The notes under the pieces: model-generated
The model's input: the letters and a program-made list of their open reading frames with translations, nothing else
Databases searched by the model: none
What the model was told of the DNA's origin: nothing
Origin: JBHELQ01 sp046262995
Lineage (GTDB): Bacteria > Actinomycetota > Thermoleophilia > Solirubrobacterales > Thermoleophilaceae
Length of the DNA stretch: 26,820 nucleotides
Direction of reading: 5' to 3'
Assembly (NCBI GenBank): GCA_046262995.1
Contig: JBHELQ010000036.1
Span: 1-26,820 of the forward strand
Part shown: positions 5,802 to 12,919 of the stretch, piece by piece
Position numbering within the stretch: position 1 is the stretch's first letter
Layout: every line of letters begins with the position of its first letter
Program-made: the position numbers and the translations under genes

Positions 5802-8036
5802 TTAGGCCGTTCGGCTCGAGGCGGGCAGGGAAACGTTCACCCGGGTCCCCTCCCCGGCCTTGCTGGCGACCTGGAAGCGGCCGCCCGCGTCGGACACCCG
5901 CTCCTGCAGCGCGGCGAGCCCGATGTGACCCTCCCGCGCCGCGGCCTGGAGCCGGCCGTCGGGAATCCCCACGCCCTCGTCCGCCACCTCCAGCACGACC
6001 TCGCCGTTGGAGCGCCGAAGGGCGACGCGGGCACGCTCGGACTCGCTGTGCTTGACGACGTTCAGGACCAGCTCGCGGGCGGCGGAAAGCAGGAGCTGGT
6101 CGGGACCGCCCGCCGCCTCCTCGTCCAGCTCCAGCTCGAGCTCGACCCGGCCCAGGCGTTCGATCTCGCGTGTGACCGTGCGCAGCGCGGCCGGCAGGTC
6201 GGCGTGCGCGAGGGCCACGGGGTGCAGCTCGCGGATCGTCGCGCGCAGCTGCTCGAGGGTGCGATCGATCCCGGTAGCGGCGCGGTCCAGCAAGTCGGAC
6301 CGCCCCTTTGCGACCTCGATCAGGTCCTGGCGAACGGCCAGCAGGGTCTGGACGACCTCGTCGTGCAGCGCCTCCGAGATTCGTCGCCGCTCGCGCTCCT
6401 CCGATTCGAGCGAGCGCGCGATCAGGCGGGCCCGCTCCGCCGCGAGCCGGGCTATCTCCTCCTCGGCGCGCTTGCGCTCGCTCAGGTCGGTGGCCACGCC
6501 GCACACGGCGTACGGCTCGCCCTCGGGGCCGAAAAGCGGGAACTTGACGGTCAGGAAGGTCCGCGAGCCGCCCGCGCAGGGCATGAGCCCCTCGCGCTCC
6601 ACGGGGCCGCGGGCCCGCAGCGCCGCCAGATCGTGCGCGCGGCTACGGCGAGCCCCTTCGGGCGCCAGCACCTCCGCGTCGCTCTTCCCGAGCAGCTCCT
6701 CCCGGGGACGCCCCAGGATCTGCTCCAGCCGGCTGTTCACGAGCAGGTAGCGCCCCTCGAGGTCCTTTACGTGGATGCTCGAGGTGGTGCCGTCGACGAT
6801 CTGCTGGAGCTGGGTCCGGCTCTGCTCGAGCTTCTCCTGGGCCTCCTTGGACTCGTTGATGTCCTTGATCTGCGCCGCCACGTACAGCGGGTCGCCCGCC
6901 GGGTTGCGGATGACCGCGGCGTGCAGCAGCCCCCATACGCCCTTCCCGTCCTTGCGCAGGTAGCGCTGCTCCACCTCCACCCGGTCCTCGGCGTGCTTGC
7001 GGGGATCGAGGGCGGACGGCCCGCCGGCCTGGTCGTTCGGGTGGGTGATCGTCTGCAGGTCGATCTTCAAGAGCTCGTCGGGCGGATAGCCCGTGAACTC
7101 GCAGAGCGCGCGGTTGACGCGCAGGAAGCGTCCGAAGTCCTCGGGGTCGGCGCTCACCAGCGCCATCCCGATCGGCGCGTCCACGAACGCGCTCTCGAAC
7201 AGCTCGCGGGCCTCGCGCAGCTCCCGTTCGCGGCCCCTGGCCTCGGTCACGTCCAGGCCGGTGCAGGTGACGCCCACGATTCGGTCTTCGGCGTCCCGCA
7301 GCGGGCTCGCGTTGAAGCGCACGATCACGGTCCGCCCGCCCTGCGCGAGCATCCGGACGGCGCGGCCGGTGGCCCGATTCCCCCGCGTCAGCTCACGGAA
7401 CTGCTTGACCGCTTCGGTGATGCCCTCGGGGGCAATCAGCTCGACGAAGTGACGGCCGAGCATCTCCGCGGGCTCGAGGCCCAGGACCTCCCGCACCGCG
7501 CTGTTGGCGAACGTCAGATGACCGTCTCCGTCGAACGAGAGGATGACGTCTGCCGCCGTCTCGACGAGCGTGCGGTAGCGCTCCTCGCTCACGCGCAGCG
7601 CCTGCTCGGCCTCGCGCTGCCCCGTCACGTCGATCATCACGCCTCGGACCGTGGATGGCCGTCCGTCGGCGCCGCATGCGACCTTGATGATGTCGCAGAG
7701 CCAGACCACCCGTCCGTCCGCCGCGACCGCGCGGTATTCGAGCTTGTGGTCCTCGCAGCGCGCCGTGGCTTCGCGACAAGCCGCGAGCGTCAGCTCACGG
7801 TCGTCGGGGTGGATGTGGTCCACCCAGAAGTTCGGCTGTGCGAGCCAGTCCCTCACCGGGTAGCCCAGGATCTGCTCGGCGCGCTCGCTCACGAAGGAGA
7901 ACTGGAGCGTCTCCGGGTCTGCCTCCCAGACGATCGCGTCGAGGCCCTGGAGCAGCTCCTCGTGGGGATTCTTGACCTCGGCTGTTCGGGTTCCCCCGTT
8001 CCGGGCGCGGACGGGCCTACGCGCGAGCCGTGGCAC
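5802..8036 (-). CDS. Multi-PAS sensor histidine kinase (NarL-partner type)
   Basis: 744-residue kinase with no membrane helix, so it is probably cytoplasmic. Four PAS/PAC units are visible at about 25-140, 148-265, 270-395 and 400-515. They are marked by EQILGYP, REVLGLEPAEMLG, CEFTGYPPDEL and EQILGRPREELLG, each ending in a PAC-like VTGQ, VTEAR, INES or LSER segment. A coiled-coil linker leads to a HisKA_3-type dimerisation helix with phospho-acceptor H558 in ISEALHDEVVQTLL, and a C-terminal HATPase with NVVKHSE, DEGVGIP and GHIGLAALQERV. It starts with GTG at 8036, sharing one base with the TAG stop of the preceding response regulator (TAGTG), so the two form one operon and almost surely a cognate pair. 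The signal is not evident; PAS domains can sense redox, oxygen or small ligands. Confidence 0.9.
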   Translation of the reverse strand: MPRLARRPVRARNGGTRTAEVKNPHEELLQGLDAIVWEADPETLQFSFVSERAEQILGYPVRDWLAQPNFWVDHIHPDDRELTLAACREATARCEDHKLEYRAVAADGRVVWLCDIIKVACGADGRPSTVRGVMIDVTGQREAEQALRVSEERYRTLVETAADVILSFDGDGHLTFANSAVREVLGLEPAEMLGRHFVELIAPEGITEAVKQFRELTRGNRATGRAVRMLAQGGRTVIVRFNASPLRDAEDRIVGVTCTGLDVTEARGRERELREARELFESAFVDAPIGMALVSADPEDFGRFLRVNRALCEFTGYPPDELLKIDLQTITHPNDQAGGPSALDPRKHAEDRVEVEQRYLRKDGKGVWGLLHAAVIRNPAGDPLYVAAQIKDINESKEAQEKLEQSRTQLQQIVDGTTSSIHVKDLEGRYLLVNSRLEQILGRPREELLGKSDAEVLAPEGARRSRAHDLAALRARGPVEREGLMPCAGGSRTFLTVKFPLFGPEGEPYAVCGVATDLSERKRAEEEIARLAAERARLIARSLESEERERRRISEALHDEVVQTLLAVRQDLIEVAKGRSDLLDRAATGIDRTLEQLRATIRELHPVALAHADLPAALRTVTREIERLGRVELELELDEEAAGGPDQLLLSAARELVLNVVKHSESERARVALRRSNGEVVLEVADEGVGIPDGRLQAAAREGHIGLAALQERVSDAGGRFQVASKAGEGTRVNVSLPASSRTA

Positions 8037-8674
8037 TACTCGATCAGGCGGCGTCGCATTCCCTCCGCGACAGCCCCTGCCTGGGTGGACACGCCGAGCT
8101 TCGCGTAGAGGCGCTGCAGGTGGCTGCGGATGGTGGCGTGGCTGAGCCCCATGCGCTTGGCGATCTCCGGAGCCGCGAGTCCCGTCGAGAGCAGCGCCAG
8201 CACCTCGAGCTCCCGGTCGCTCAGCGGGGGGCGCTCGCTCTCCCCCCGGGCGCGGATCTCACTGGCCAGCGCCGACTGCAGATCGGGTGAGATGCTGACC
8301 TCGCCGGCCGCCGCCGCGCGGATCGCGTCGCAGATCACGTCACGGCTGGCCTGCTTCGAGATGTAGCCGCCGCCGCCGCGCTGCAGGGCGCCGTAGATGC
8401 TGTCCGTGTTGATGTAGGCGGAGATCATCAGGATCTGGGTCGGCAGCTTGCGCCGCTTGGCCTCCTCCAGGATCTGACCGCCGCGCTGTCCGGGCATGCG
8501 CTCGTCGAGCACCGCGACGTCGGGGCGCAGGCGCTCGATGTCCTTCAGAGCCTGCTCGCCGTCCTCGGCCTCGCCGGCCAGCTCGAAGTCCGGACGGCTG
8601 CGCACCGCCTCGACCAAGCCCTCCCTGTAGAGAGGGTGATCGTCCGCCACATAGACGCGTATCCCCGGAACCAA
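8036..8674 (-). CDS. NarL/FixJ-family response regulator (REC-LuxR HTH)
   Basis: 212-residue DNA-binding response regulator. The receiver domain begins RVYVADDHPLYREGL (acidic pocket D11, D12), with phospho-acceptor D57 in AVLDERMPG and the usual conserved Lys in YISKQAS. The C-terminal LuxR-type helix-turn-helix is LSDRELEVLALL followed by APEIAKRMGLSHATIRSHLQRLYAKLGV. The TTG at 8674 is chosen because it gives the family-typical short lead before the first strand. A TTG at 8734 would add 20 residues (MPSIWVYGILRRRQ) that look unlike the family, and a CTG at 8683 is also possible. Direct repeats upstream could be its own binding sites. It is co-transcribed with the multi-PAS kinase that follows. 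Confidence 0.9.
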   Translation of the reverse strand: MVPGIRVYVADDHPLYREGLVEAVRSRPDFELAGEAEDGEQALKDIERLRPDVAVLDERMPGQRGGQILEEAKRRKLPTQILMISAYINTDSIYGALQRGGGGYISKQASRDVICDAIRAAAAGEVSISPDLQSALASEIRARGESERPPLSDRELEVLALLSTGLAAPEIAKRMGLSHATIRSHLQRLYAKLGVSTQAGAVAEGMRRRLIE

Positions 8675-8728
8675 TCGTCTCAGCCGCCCTGCCTGACGCC
8701 TCCTCAGGATCCCATATACCCAAATGGA

Positions 8729-8757
8729 CGGCAACCGATACCGGCAAGCGGCAACCG
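8729..8757. repeat. Three short direct repeats CGGCAA(C/G)CG between regulator and tRNA-Gly
   Basis: CGGCAACCG occurs at 8729-8737 and 8749-8757, exactly 20 bases apart, with the near copy CGGCAAGCG at 8742-8750. They lie between the divergent response regulator gene and the tRNA-Gly promoter. Same-face spacing of about two helical turns is what one expects for a regulator bound side by side, perhaps the neighbouring NarL-type protein. No binding evidence is available from sequence alone. Confidence 0.4.
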
Positions 8758-8765
8758 GGCCGGTC

Positions 8766-8771
8766 TAGAAT
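8766..8771 (+). promoter_or_regulatory. -10 box of tRNA-Gly
   Basis: TAGAAT matches TATAAT at five of six positions and lies 17 bases upstream of the mature tRNA 5' end. No TTGACA-like box is present at the matching distance; that stretch is instead filled by the CGGCAA repeats. Confidence 0.45.
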
Positions 8772-8788
8772 CCGTCGCCTCTCACGGC

Positions 8789-8861
8789 GCGGACGTAGCT
8801 CAGCTGGTAGAGCGTCGGCTTCCCAAGCCGAAGGTCGCGGGTTCGAGACCCGTCGTCCGCT
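8789..8861 (+). tRNA. tRNA-Gly, anticodon CCC
   Basis: The cloverleaf can be folded by hand. The acceptor stem is GCGGACG (8789-8795) with CGTCCGC (8854-8860) and discriminator T. The D arm GCTC/GAGC encloses AGCTGGTA. The anticodon stem TCGGC/GCCGA encloses the loop TTCCCAA (anticodon CCC at 8822-8824, reading GGG). The variable loop is AGGTC, and the T arm GCGGG/CCCGT has loop TTCGAGA. CCA is not encoded. The G-T pair at the first T-stem position is unusual but tolerated. Confidence 0.95.
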
Positions 8862-8888
8862 CTCCGCCGGGAGGCTTGGGCCGGTCCG

Positions 8889-10790
8889 TCAGCGTCTGCG
8901 GTAGAGGGGCGTGCGTCGGAAGTGGTCGCGCACCACGTACCAAGCCGGCTTCTTCTGGCCGCCGTAGGTCAGGAGGCCCTTGTGGTGGCGGGTGTTCGTC
9001 CCTTTCGACGTGGGCCCCACGCCCCCCGTCCAACCCGGGTAGATCTCGAACTCGCGCAGCGTCCAGTAGATCGCGCCCGACAGGAACCGCAGCTGGTCGA
9101 CCGCATCGAGCGTGCGCCCCGCGTGCATCGCCTGGAAGGCGTAGCCGCCCTTCTGCTCCGGCGGAGCGTTCGCCAGCTCGGAGCGGGCCTCGGCGCCGAA
9201 CTCTGTCATCACGAGCGCCTGGCGCGGGTAGAGCTCGTGCATCTCGCGCAGGTAGGGCTTAAGCAGCGAGAAGTCGCGCACCCACCTGTACCAGCCGAAG
9301 TACTGGTTGATCCCGAGCATGTCGAAGTGGTGGTAGGTGAACTGCTCCGGGAAGCCCGGCCGGCCGTTCAGGTCGATCGAGATCGGCAGGGTCGGGTCCA
9401 GGGCCCGGGCGTAACGGGCGGCGCCGACCTCGAAGCGACGCGTTCCGCGTACGAAGTCCGGTACGACCGACAGCTCGTTGGCCACGGAATGGGTGATCAC
9501 CGAGGGGTGGCTGCGGGCGCCGATCACGGTGCGGCGAACCGTGCTCCAGGCGCGGCGTATCTGACCACGGCTGCGCAGCAGGTTGGCACCGTGGTCGCGC
9601 TGCCAGATCGGGGCCTCGTTCCACACCATGATGCCCGCGCGGTCGAGCTTGGCCAGCAGTCGCTCGCTGAGCAGGTAGTGGGCGCGCGTGACGTTGGCGT
9701 GCAGGTCCCGCAGGTCGGACACGATCCGGTCCATGTCGCTCGAGCTCAGGGCCGCGCCGTCGCCCGGCATGTCCTCGTGGATCGATGCACCGCGGAGCTG
9801 GATCGGCCGGTTGTTCAGGTAGAGCCGGCCTCGCTTCACCCGTACGGATCGAAGCCCGACCCTCCGGTTCTCGACCTGCTGCACGCGTCCTCGGATCCTG
9901 AGGAGGAGGCTGGCCCGGTACAGCCGCGGCCTGCCCGGAGACCACAGTCGTGGGCCGGGCACGCGCATCCGCAGCCGGACGTGGCGCCGGCGCGCGCGCT
10001 GCCTGCCGAGCCGGAAGACCTTTCGCGTGACCCGGCCCGAGGGCGAGCGAAGGCGCACCACCACGGTCGGCTTCACCCGCCTGCGGCCGCGGCGGCGCAG
10101 CCAGCCGTCCAGCAACAGGCTGGCGCGGCAGTGCCGCGCCCGGCCGCGGCAGCGGACGCTCGACATCCAGCCGAGGTCCTCGAGCTGAGCACGCCCCACC
10201 GGGATCAGGTGCACCGGACGGACGATGCCGCCCCAGTTCCACCAGCCCTCGCGCAAACGGGGGTCCTTGCGGTTGTCGACCACGACCAGGAGCGTGTTCG
10301 GCTGCCCCGGTCGCAGTCCGCGCGCGTCGAGCCTGAACGGCACGTACGGATCGCGGTGGCTCCCGAGCCGGCGCCCGTTGAGGTACACGGTTGCCTTGCG
10401 ACGCACCCCCTCGAACACGAGCACCCGGCGGAAGCCGTCCCGTGGAGGCGCCGTGAAGGTCAGCCGATAGCGCTTGACGAAGCCGGGATACAGCCCCGGC
10501 ATGGCTCGTGTATCGAAGACGCTCGGAATCTGAACCGAATGCCAATCGCCGGGCTGGCTCGGAGACGGCCCGGGTGGGGTGTTGGTCGCTCCGCCCGAGT
10601 CGCCCCCGTCCGGGGCCGTCTCCTCCGAGGGCGGCTGCTGGGGCGCGGCGGGATCGGCGGCCTCGGTACGCACCTCCCAGCCTCCCGACAGCGTTGAGCC
10701 AGGCGGCAGCGCGCCGGCCGGGGCCGGGGCGGGAGCGAGCAGGGCGGCGGCCGCCAGGACGCCGCCGAGGGTGAGGCGAAGCGTTCGCAT
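8889..10790 (-). CDS. Secreted glycoside hydrolase family 2 protein (beta-galactosidase/glucuronidase-like)
   Basis: 633-residue exported enzyme. A signal peptide (residues 1-26, ending PAPAPAGA) is followed by an N-terminal jelly-roll (FVKRYRLTFTAP, RKATVYLNGRRLGSH, WWNWGGIVRPVHL). An immunoglobulin-like middle domain and a TIM barrel begin near IQLRGASIHED. The general acid/base is E439 in SVANELS and the nucleophile E530 in VMTEFGAEA, the standard GH2 pair; the sugar specificity cannot be read. Two oddities stand out. A Pro/Gly/Ser-rich stretch at about 48-83 sits inside the first domain, and a very arginine-rich segment runs through the middle domain. The start is the ATG at 10790, and the frame remains open upstream without family-like sequence. 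It is divergent from the antiporter gene, with no other sugar genes nearby. Confidence 0.88.
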   Translation of the reverse strand: MRTLRLTLGGVLAAAALLAPAPAPAGALPPGSTLSGGWEVRTEAADPAAPQQPPSEETAPDGGDSGGATNTPPGPSPSQPGDWHSVQIPSVFDTRAMPGLYPGFVKRYRLTFTAPPRDGFRRVLVFEGVRRKATVYLNGRRLGSHRDPYVPFRLDARGLRPGQPNTLLVVVDNRKDPRLREGWWNWGGIVRPVHLIPVGRAQLEDLGWMSSVRCRGRARHCRASLLLDGWLRRRGRRRVKPTVVVRLRSPSGRVTRKVFRLGRQRARRRHVRLRMRVPGPRLWSPGRPRLYRASLLLRIRGRVQQVENRRVGLRSVRVKRGRLYLNNRPIQLRGASIHEDMPGDGAALSSSDMDRIVSDLRDLHANVTRAHYLLSERLLAKLDRAGIMVWNEAPIWQRDHGANLLRSRGQIRRAWSTVRRTVIGARSHPSVITHSVANELSVVPDFVRGTRRFEVGAARYARALDPTLPISIDLNGRPGFPEQFTYHHFDMLGINQYFGWYRWVRDFSLLKPYLREMHELYPRQALVMTEFGAEARSELANAPPEQKGGYAFQAMHAGRTLDAVDQLRFLSGAIYWTLREFEIYPGWTGGVGPTSKGTNTRHHKGLLTYGGQKKPAWYVVRDHFRRTPLYRRR

Positions 10791-10863
10791 CAAGACGCTG
10801 TAACGGGAAAGGTAGCCGGGAAGTTGCGGACGGAGTCCCGGATGCTTCTGGGATCCTCGCGGA

Positions 10864-12108
10864 GTGGCGGGCCCGTCTCCGGCAGTAGCCGACACCCTGA
10901 ACGACCCACTCGTGGTCCTGGGACTGCTGCTCGTAGGCGGCGCGCTCGTGTCCGGGCTCGCCAGGCGAAGCCTCATCTCGCTGGCGGCGATCTTCGTGTT
11001 GAGCGGCTTCGCGCTCGGCAGGGGCGGCGTGGAGCTGCTCGACTTCGATCCCCGCTCGGGCTTCGTGGCCTCGCTTGCCGTGGTGGCGCTCGTTCTGATC
11101 CTCTTCCGCGACGGTCTCGAGGCGGAGGCCGAGATGATCCAGAAGGCATGGCACCTGCCGCTCCTCAAGCTCGTGCTGGCCATGCCCCTGACCGGCGCGA
11201 TCGTCGCCTGTGCCGCCAAGCTGCTCACGGACCTCTCCTGGACCGAGGCGTTCCTGCTGGGCGCGCTGCTGGCGCCCACGGACCCGGTGCTGTCCTCCTC
11301 CGTCGTCACCAACCCGCGCGTGCCGCGACTGATCCGCCACTCGCTGAACCTCGAGTCGGGCATGAACGACGGGCTCGCGCTGGCGGCGGTGCTGGCGTTC
11401 GCCAGTGCCCTATCCACGGACGGGAACGACTTCGTTTGGTGGAGGTTCCTGCTCCAGGACGTCTCGCTCGGCCTGATCACCGGAGCCGGTGTCGGGCTCG
11501 TCGCGTCACGCCTCATGCCCCGGGAGACCTCGCTCGGCAGCGAGATCGGGCCGCACGAGAAGGCCATGTACGCGCTCGGTGTGGCGTTCGCGACCTACGG
11601 GTTCTCGGTCCTGGAGCCGCACGCGAACGGGTTCATCGCCGTGTTCGTGTGCGCGATCGTCCTCGGGATCCTGCGGCCGGACATCCGCGAGTCCTTCGAG
11701 GTCCGCTCAGAGGACGTGATCGAGGTCGTGAAACTGGGTGTCTTCGTCCTGTTCGGCTCGCTGCTCACCTTGCACGGGCTGTTCCAGGACGGCTGGGCCG
11801 CAGTCGCGATCGTGGCGGTCACGCTGCTCGTCGCGCGCCCCGTCGCGGTCTTCGTCTCGCTGGCGGGCAGCCGTCAGGTCGATGCGGCGGCGAAGGCCTT
11901 CATGTCCTGGTTCGGTCCGAAGGGGGTCGCGACGATGGCCTTCTCACTGTTCGTCCTGGGAGAGGCGATCCCGTCCGGCGAGCGGATCTTCAACCTCGCC
12001 GCCCTGGCGGTCTTCACGTCGATCATCGTTCACGGGCTCAGCGACACCCCTGGCGCCGAGTGGATGGCCCGCCGCTCGCAGCGCGCCGGCTCGCCACCCG
12101 CGCCTTGA
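10864..12108 (+). CDS. CPA1-type Na+/H+ (cation/proton) antiporter
   Basis: 414-residue polytopic membrane protein (about 12 hydrophobic segments) of the sodium/hydrogen exchanger family. Signature residues are LLAPTDPVLSS (A137-P141), the ion-binding ND pair in ESGMNDGLA (N168, D169; ND rather than DD marks electroneutral CPA1 members), and SWFGPKGVATMAFSLF near the C-terminus with the conserved GPKG. It lacks the long cytoplasmic tail and TrkA domains of some relatives. The GTG at 10864 has no clear Shine-Dalgarno sequence. The next in-frame GTG (DPLVVLG) would remove the polar N-terminus and is possible. Likely role: pH and cation homeostasis. It is followed by a cupin gene 49 bases downstream on the same strand. 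Confidence 0.9.
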   Translation: MAGPSPAVADTLNDPLVVLGLLLVGGALVSGLARRSLISLAAIFVLSGFALGRGGVELLDFDPRSGFVASLAVVALVLILFRDGLEAEAEMIQKAWHLPLLKLVLAMPLTGAIVACAAKLLTDLSWTEAFLLGALLAPTDPVLSSSVVTNPRVPRLIRHSLNLESGMNDGLALAAVLAFASALSTDGNDFVWWRFLLQDVSLGLITGAGVGLVASRLMPRETSLGSEIGPHEKAMYALGVAFATYGFSVLEPHANGFIAVFVCAIVLGILRPDIRESFEVRSEDVIEVVKLGVFVLFGSLLTLHGLFQDGWAAVAIVAVTLLVARPVAVFVSLAGSRQVDAAAKAFMSWFGPKGVATMAFSLFVLGEAIPSGERIFNLAALAVFTSIIVHGLSDTPGAEWMARRSQRAGSPPAP

Positions 12109-12157
12109 GCCGTGCGGCATGATGCGATCCCCACCGCCCGCGACCCTGAGGAGACGC

Positions 12158-12490
12158 ATGGAGACCTGGGACATCGCCTCGCTCGACGTTCAGCCGCACC
12201 ATCCGAAGGTGCTGCGCTCGGACGACGAGACCCGCGTGATCGCGATCAACCTGCCGGCGGGCGAGCAGCTCCAGGAGCATGAGACCCACGAGCGGGCGTA
12301 TCTCGTGGTGGTCAGCGGCGAGGTCGAGATCGACCAGGGGGGCGAGTCCGTGACGGGCGGTCCGGGCTTCCTCGCGCACTTCGAGCCCCAGGAGCGCCGC
12401 GAAGTCACGGCGAAGGGCGACTCCCTGCTCGCGCTGATCCTCGCGCCCTGGCCCGGACAGGGCCACCCGAGCCAGCGGGGCGCGGGCTAG
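12158..12490 (+). CDS. Small single-domain cupin protein
   Basis: 110-residue protein with one cupin beta-barrel. Motif 1 is EHETHERAYLVVVSGEVEI (residues 44-62; candidate metal ligands H45, H48 and E49), and motif 2 begins GGPGFLAHFEPQERREV. It has no partner domain, so it may be an enzyme or a sugar/ligand-binding protein, and no substrate can be named. The start is the ATG at 12158, supported by GAGGAG centred about eight bases upstream, one of the better Shine-Dalgarno sequences in the window. It lies between the antiporter and ccmE, 23 bases before ccmE, so it may be read into the ccm operon. Confidence 0.8.
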   Translation: METWDIASLDVQPHHPKVLRSDDETRVIAINLPAGEQLQEHETHERAYLVVVSGEVEIDQGGESVTGGPGFLAHFEPQERREVTAKGDSLLALILAPWPGQGHPSQRGAG

Positions 12491-12513
12491 CCGCCTGCCA
12501 CAATCCGCATCCG

Positions 12514-12918
12514 GTGGATCCCCGCAGGAAGCGCAAGCTGCGCCTGGTCGTGGCGCTGAGCGTCGCGGTCGCCCTCGCGGGCGCCCTCGTCTACACGAGC
12601 TTCAGTGCGTCGACGGAGGCGAGCAAGCCCTCCGAGATGCTCCACTCGGCCAAGCCCGGACGCTCCTACCAGCTCACCGGCAAGGTCGTCGGCGGCTCGG
12701 TCGCCCATCACGGTGACGAGCTCAGCTTCCGTGTGCGCGACCGCAACGGGCGGGCCTCCGTTCCCGTCCGCTATGCCGGCGTCGTGCCCGACCCCTTCCG
12801 CGACGGGCGCGAGGTCATCGTCTCCGGGCAGATGAGGGACGGGACGTTCGTGGGCGAGCGCGATTCGCTCGTGACCAAGTGCCCCTCGAAGTTCACGAAG
12901 GAGAAGCGCAGCTCCTGA
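12514..12918 (+). CDS. ccmE: Heme chaperone CcmE, cysteine type
   Basis: 134-residue membrane-anchored heme chaperone that binds heme covalently and hands it to CcmF. One N-terminal helix (about 10-29) precedes an OB-fold: YQLTGKVVGGSV, RNGRASVPVRYAGVVPDPFRDGREVIVSGQM. By alignment with the E. coli protein from memory, the heme-attaching His of the HxxxY motif is replaced here by C123 in TKCPSKF. The usual Tyr heme ligand is F127. Cys-type CcmE (CxxxY) is known from Desulfovibrio and archaea; Phe in the last position is unexpected. The GTG start at 12514 is preceded by CACAAT nine bases upstream and no Shine-Dalgarno sequence. One base separates its stop from ccmF. Confidence 0.93.
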   Translation: MDPRRKRKLRLVVALSVAVALAGALVYTSFSASTEASKPSEMLHSAKPGRSYQLTGKVVGGSVAHHGDELSFRVRDRNGRASVPVRYAGVVPDPFRDGREVIVSGQMRDGTFVGERDSLVTKCPSKFTKEKRSS

Positions 12919-12919
12919 G

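Noticed and set aside
5697..8108. 803-codon open frame on the plus strand antisense to the histidine kinase
   Set aside because: The minus-strand frame has four PAS domains, H-box and HATPase motifs. The plus frame has only GC-driven low complexity and no family pattern.
8636..9262. 208-codon plus-strand ORF covering tRNA-Gly
   Set aside because: It reads through a clear tRNA and the 3' end of the GH2 gene; its sequence is what a translated tRNA gene gives.
8922..10697. 591-codon plus-strand frame opposite the GH2 gene
   Set aside because: Low-complexity His/Arg/Ala sequence with no motif; the GH2 gene opposite has a signal peptide and both catalytic Glu residues.
10824..12122. 432-codon frame overlapping the antiporter in another frame
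   Set aside because: No hydrophobic segments or motifs; the antiporter frame has PTDP and ND motifs.
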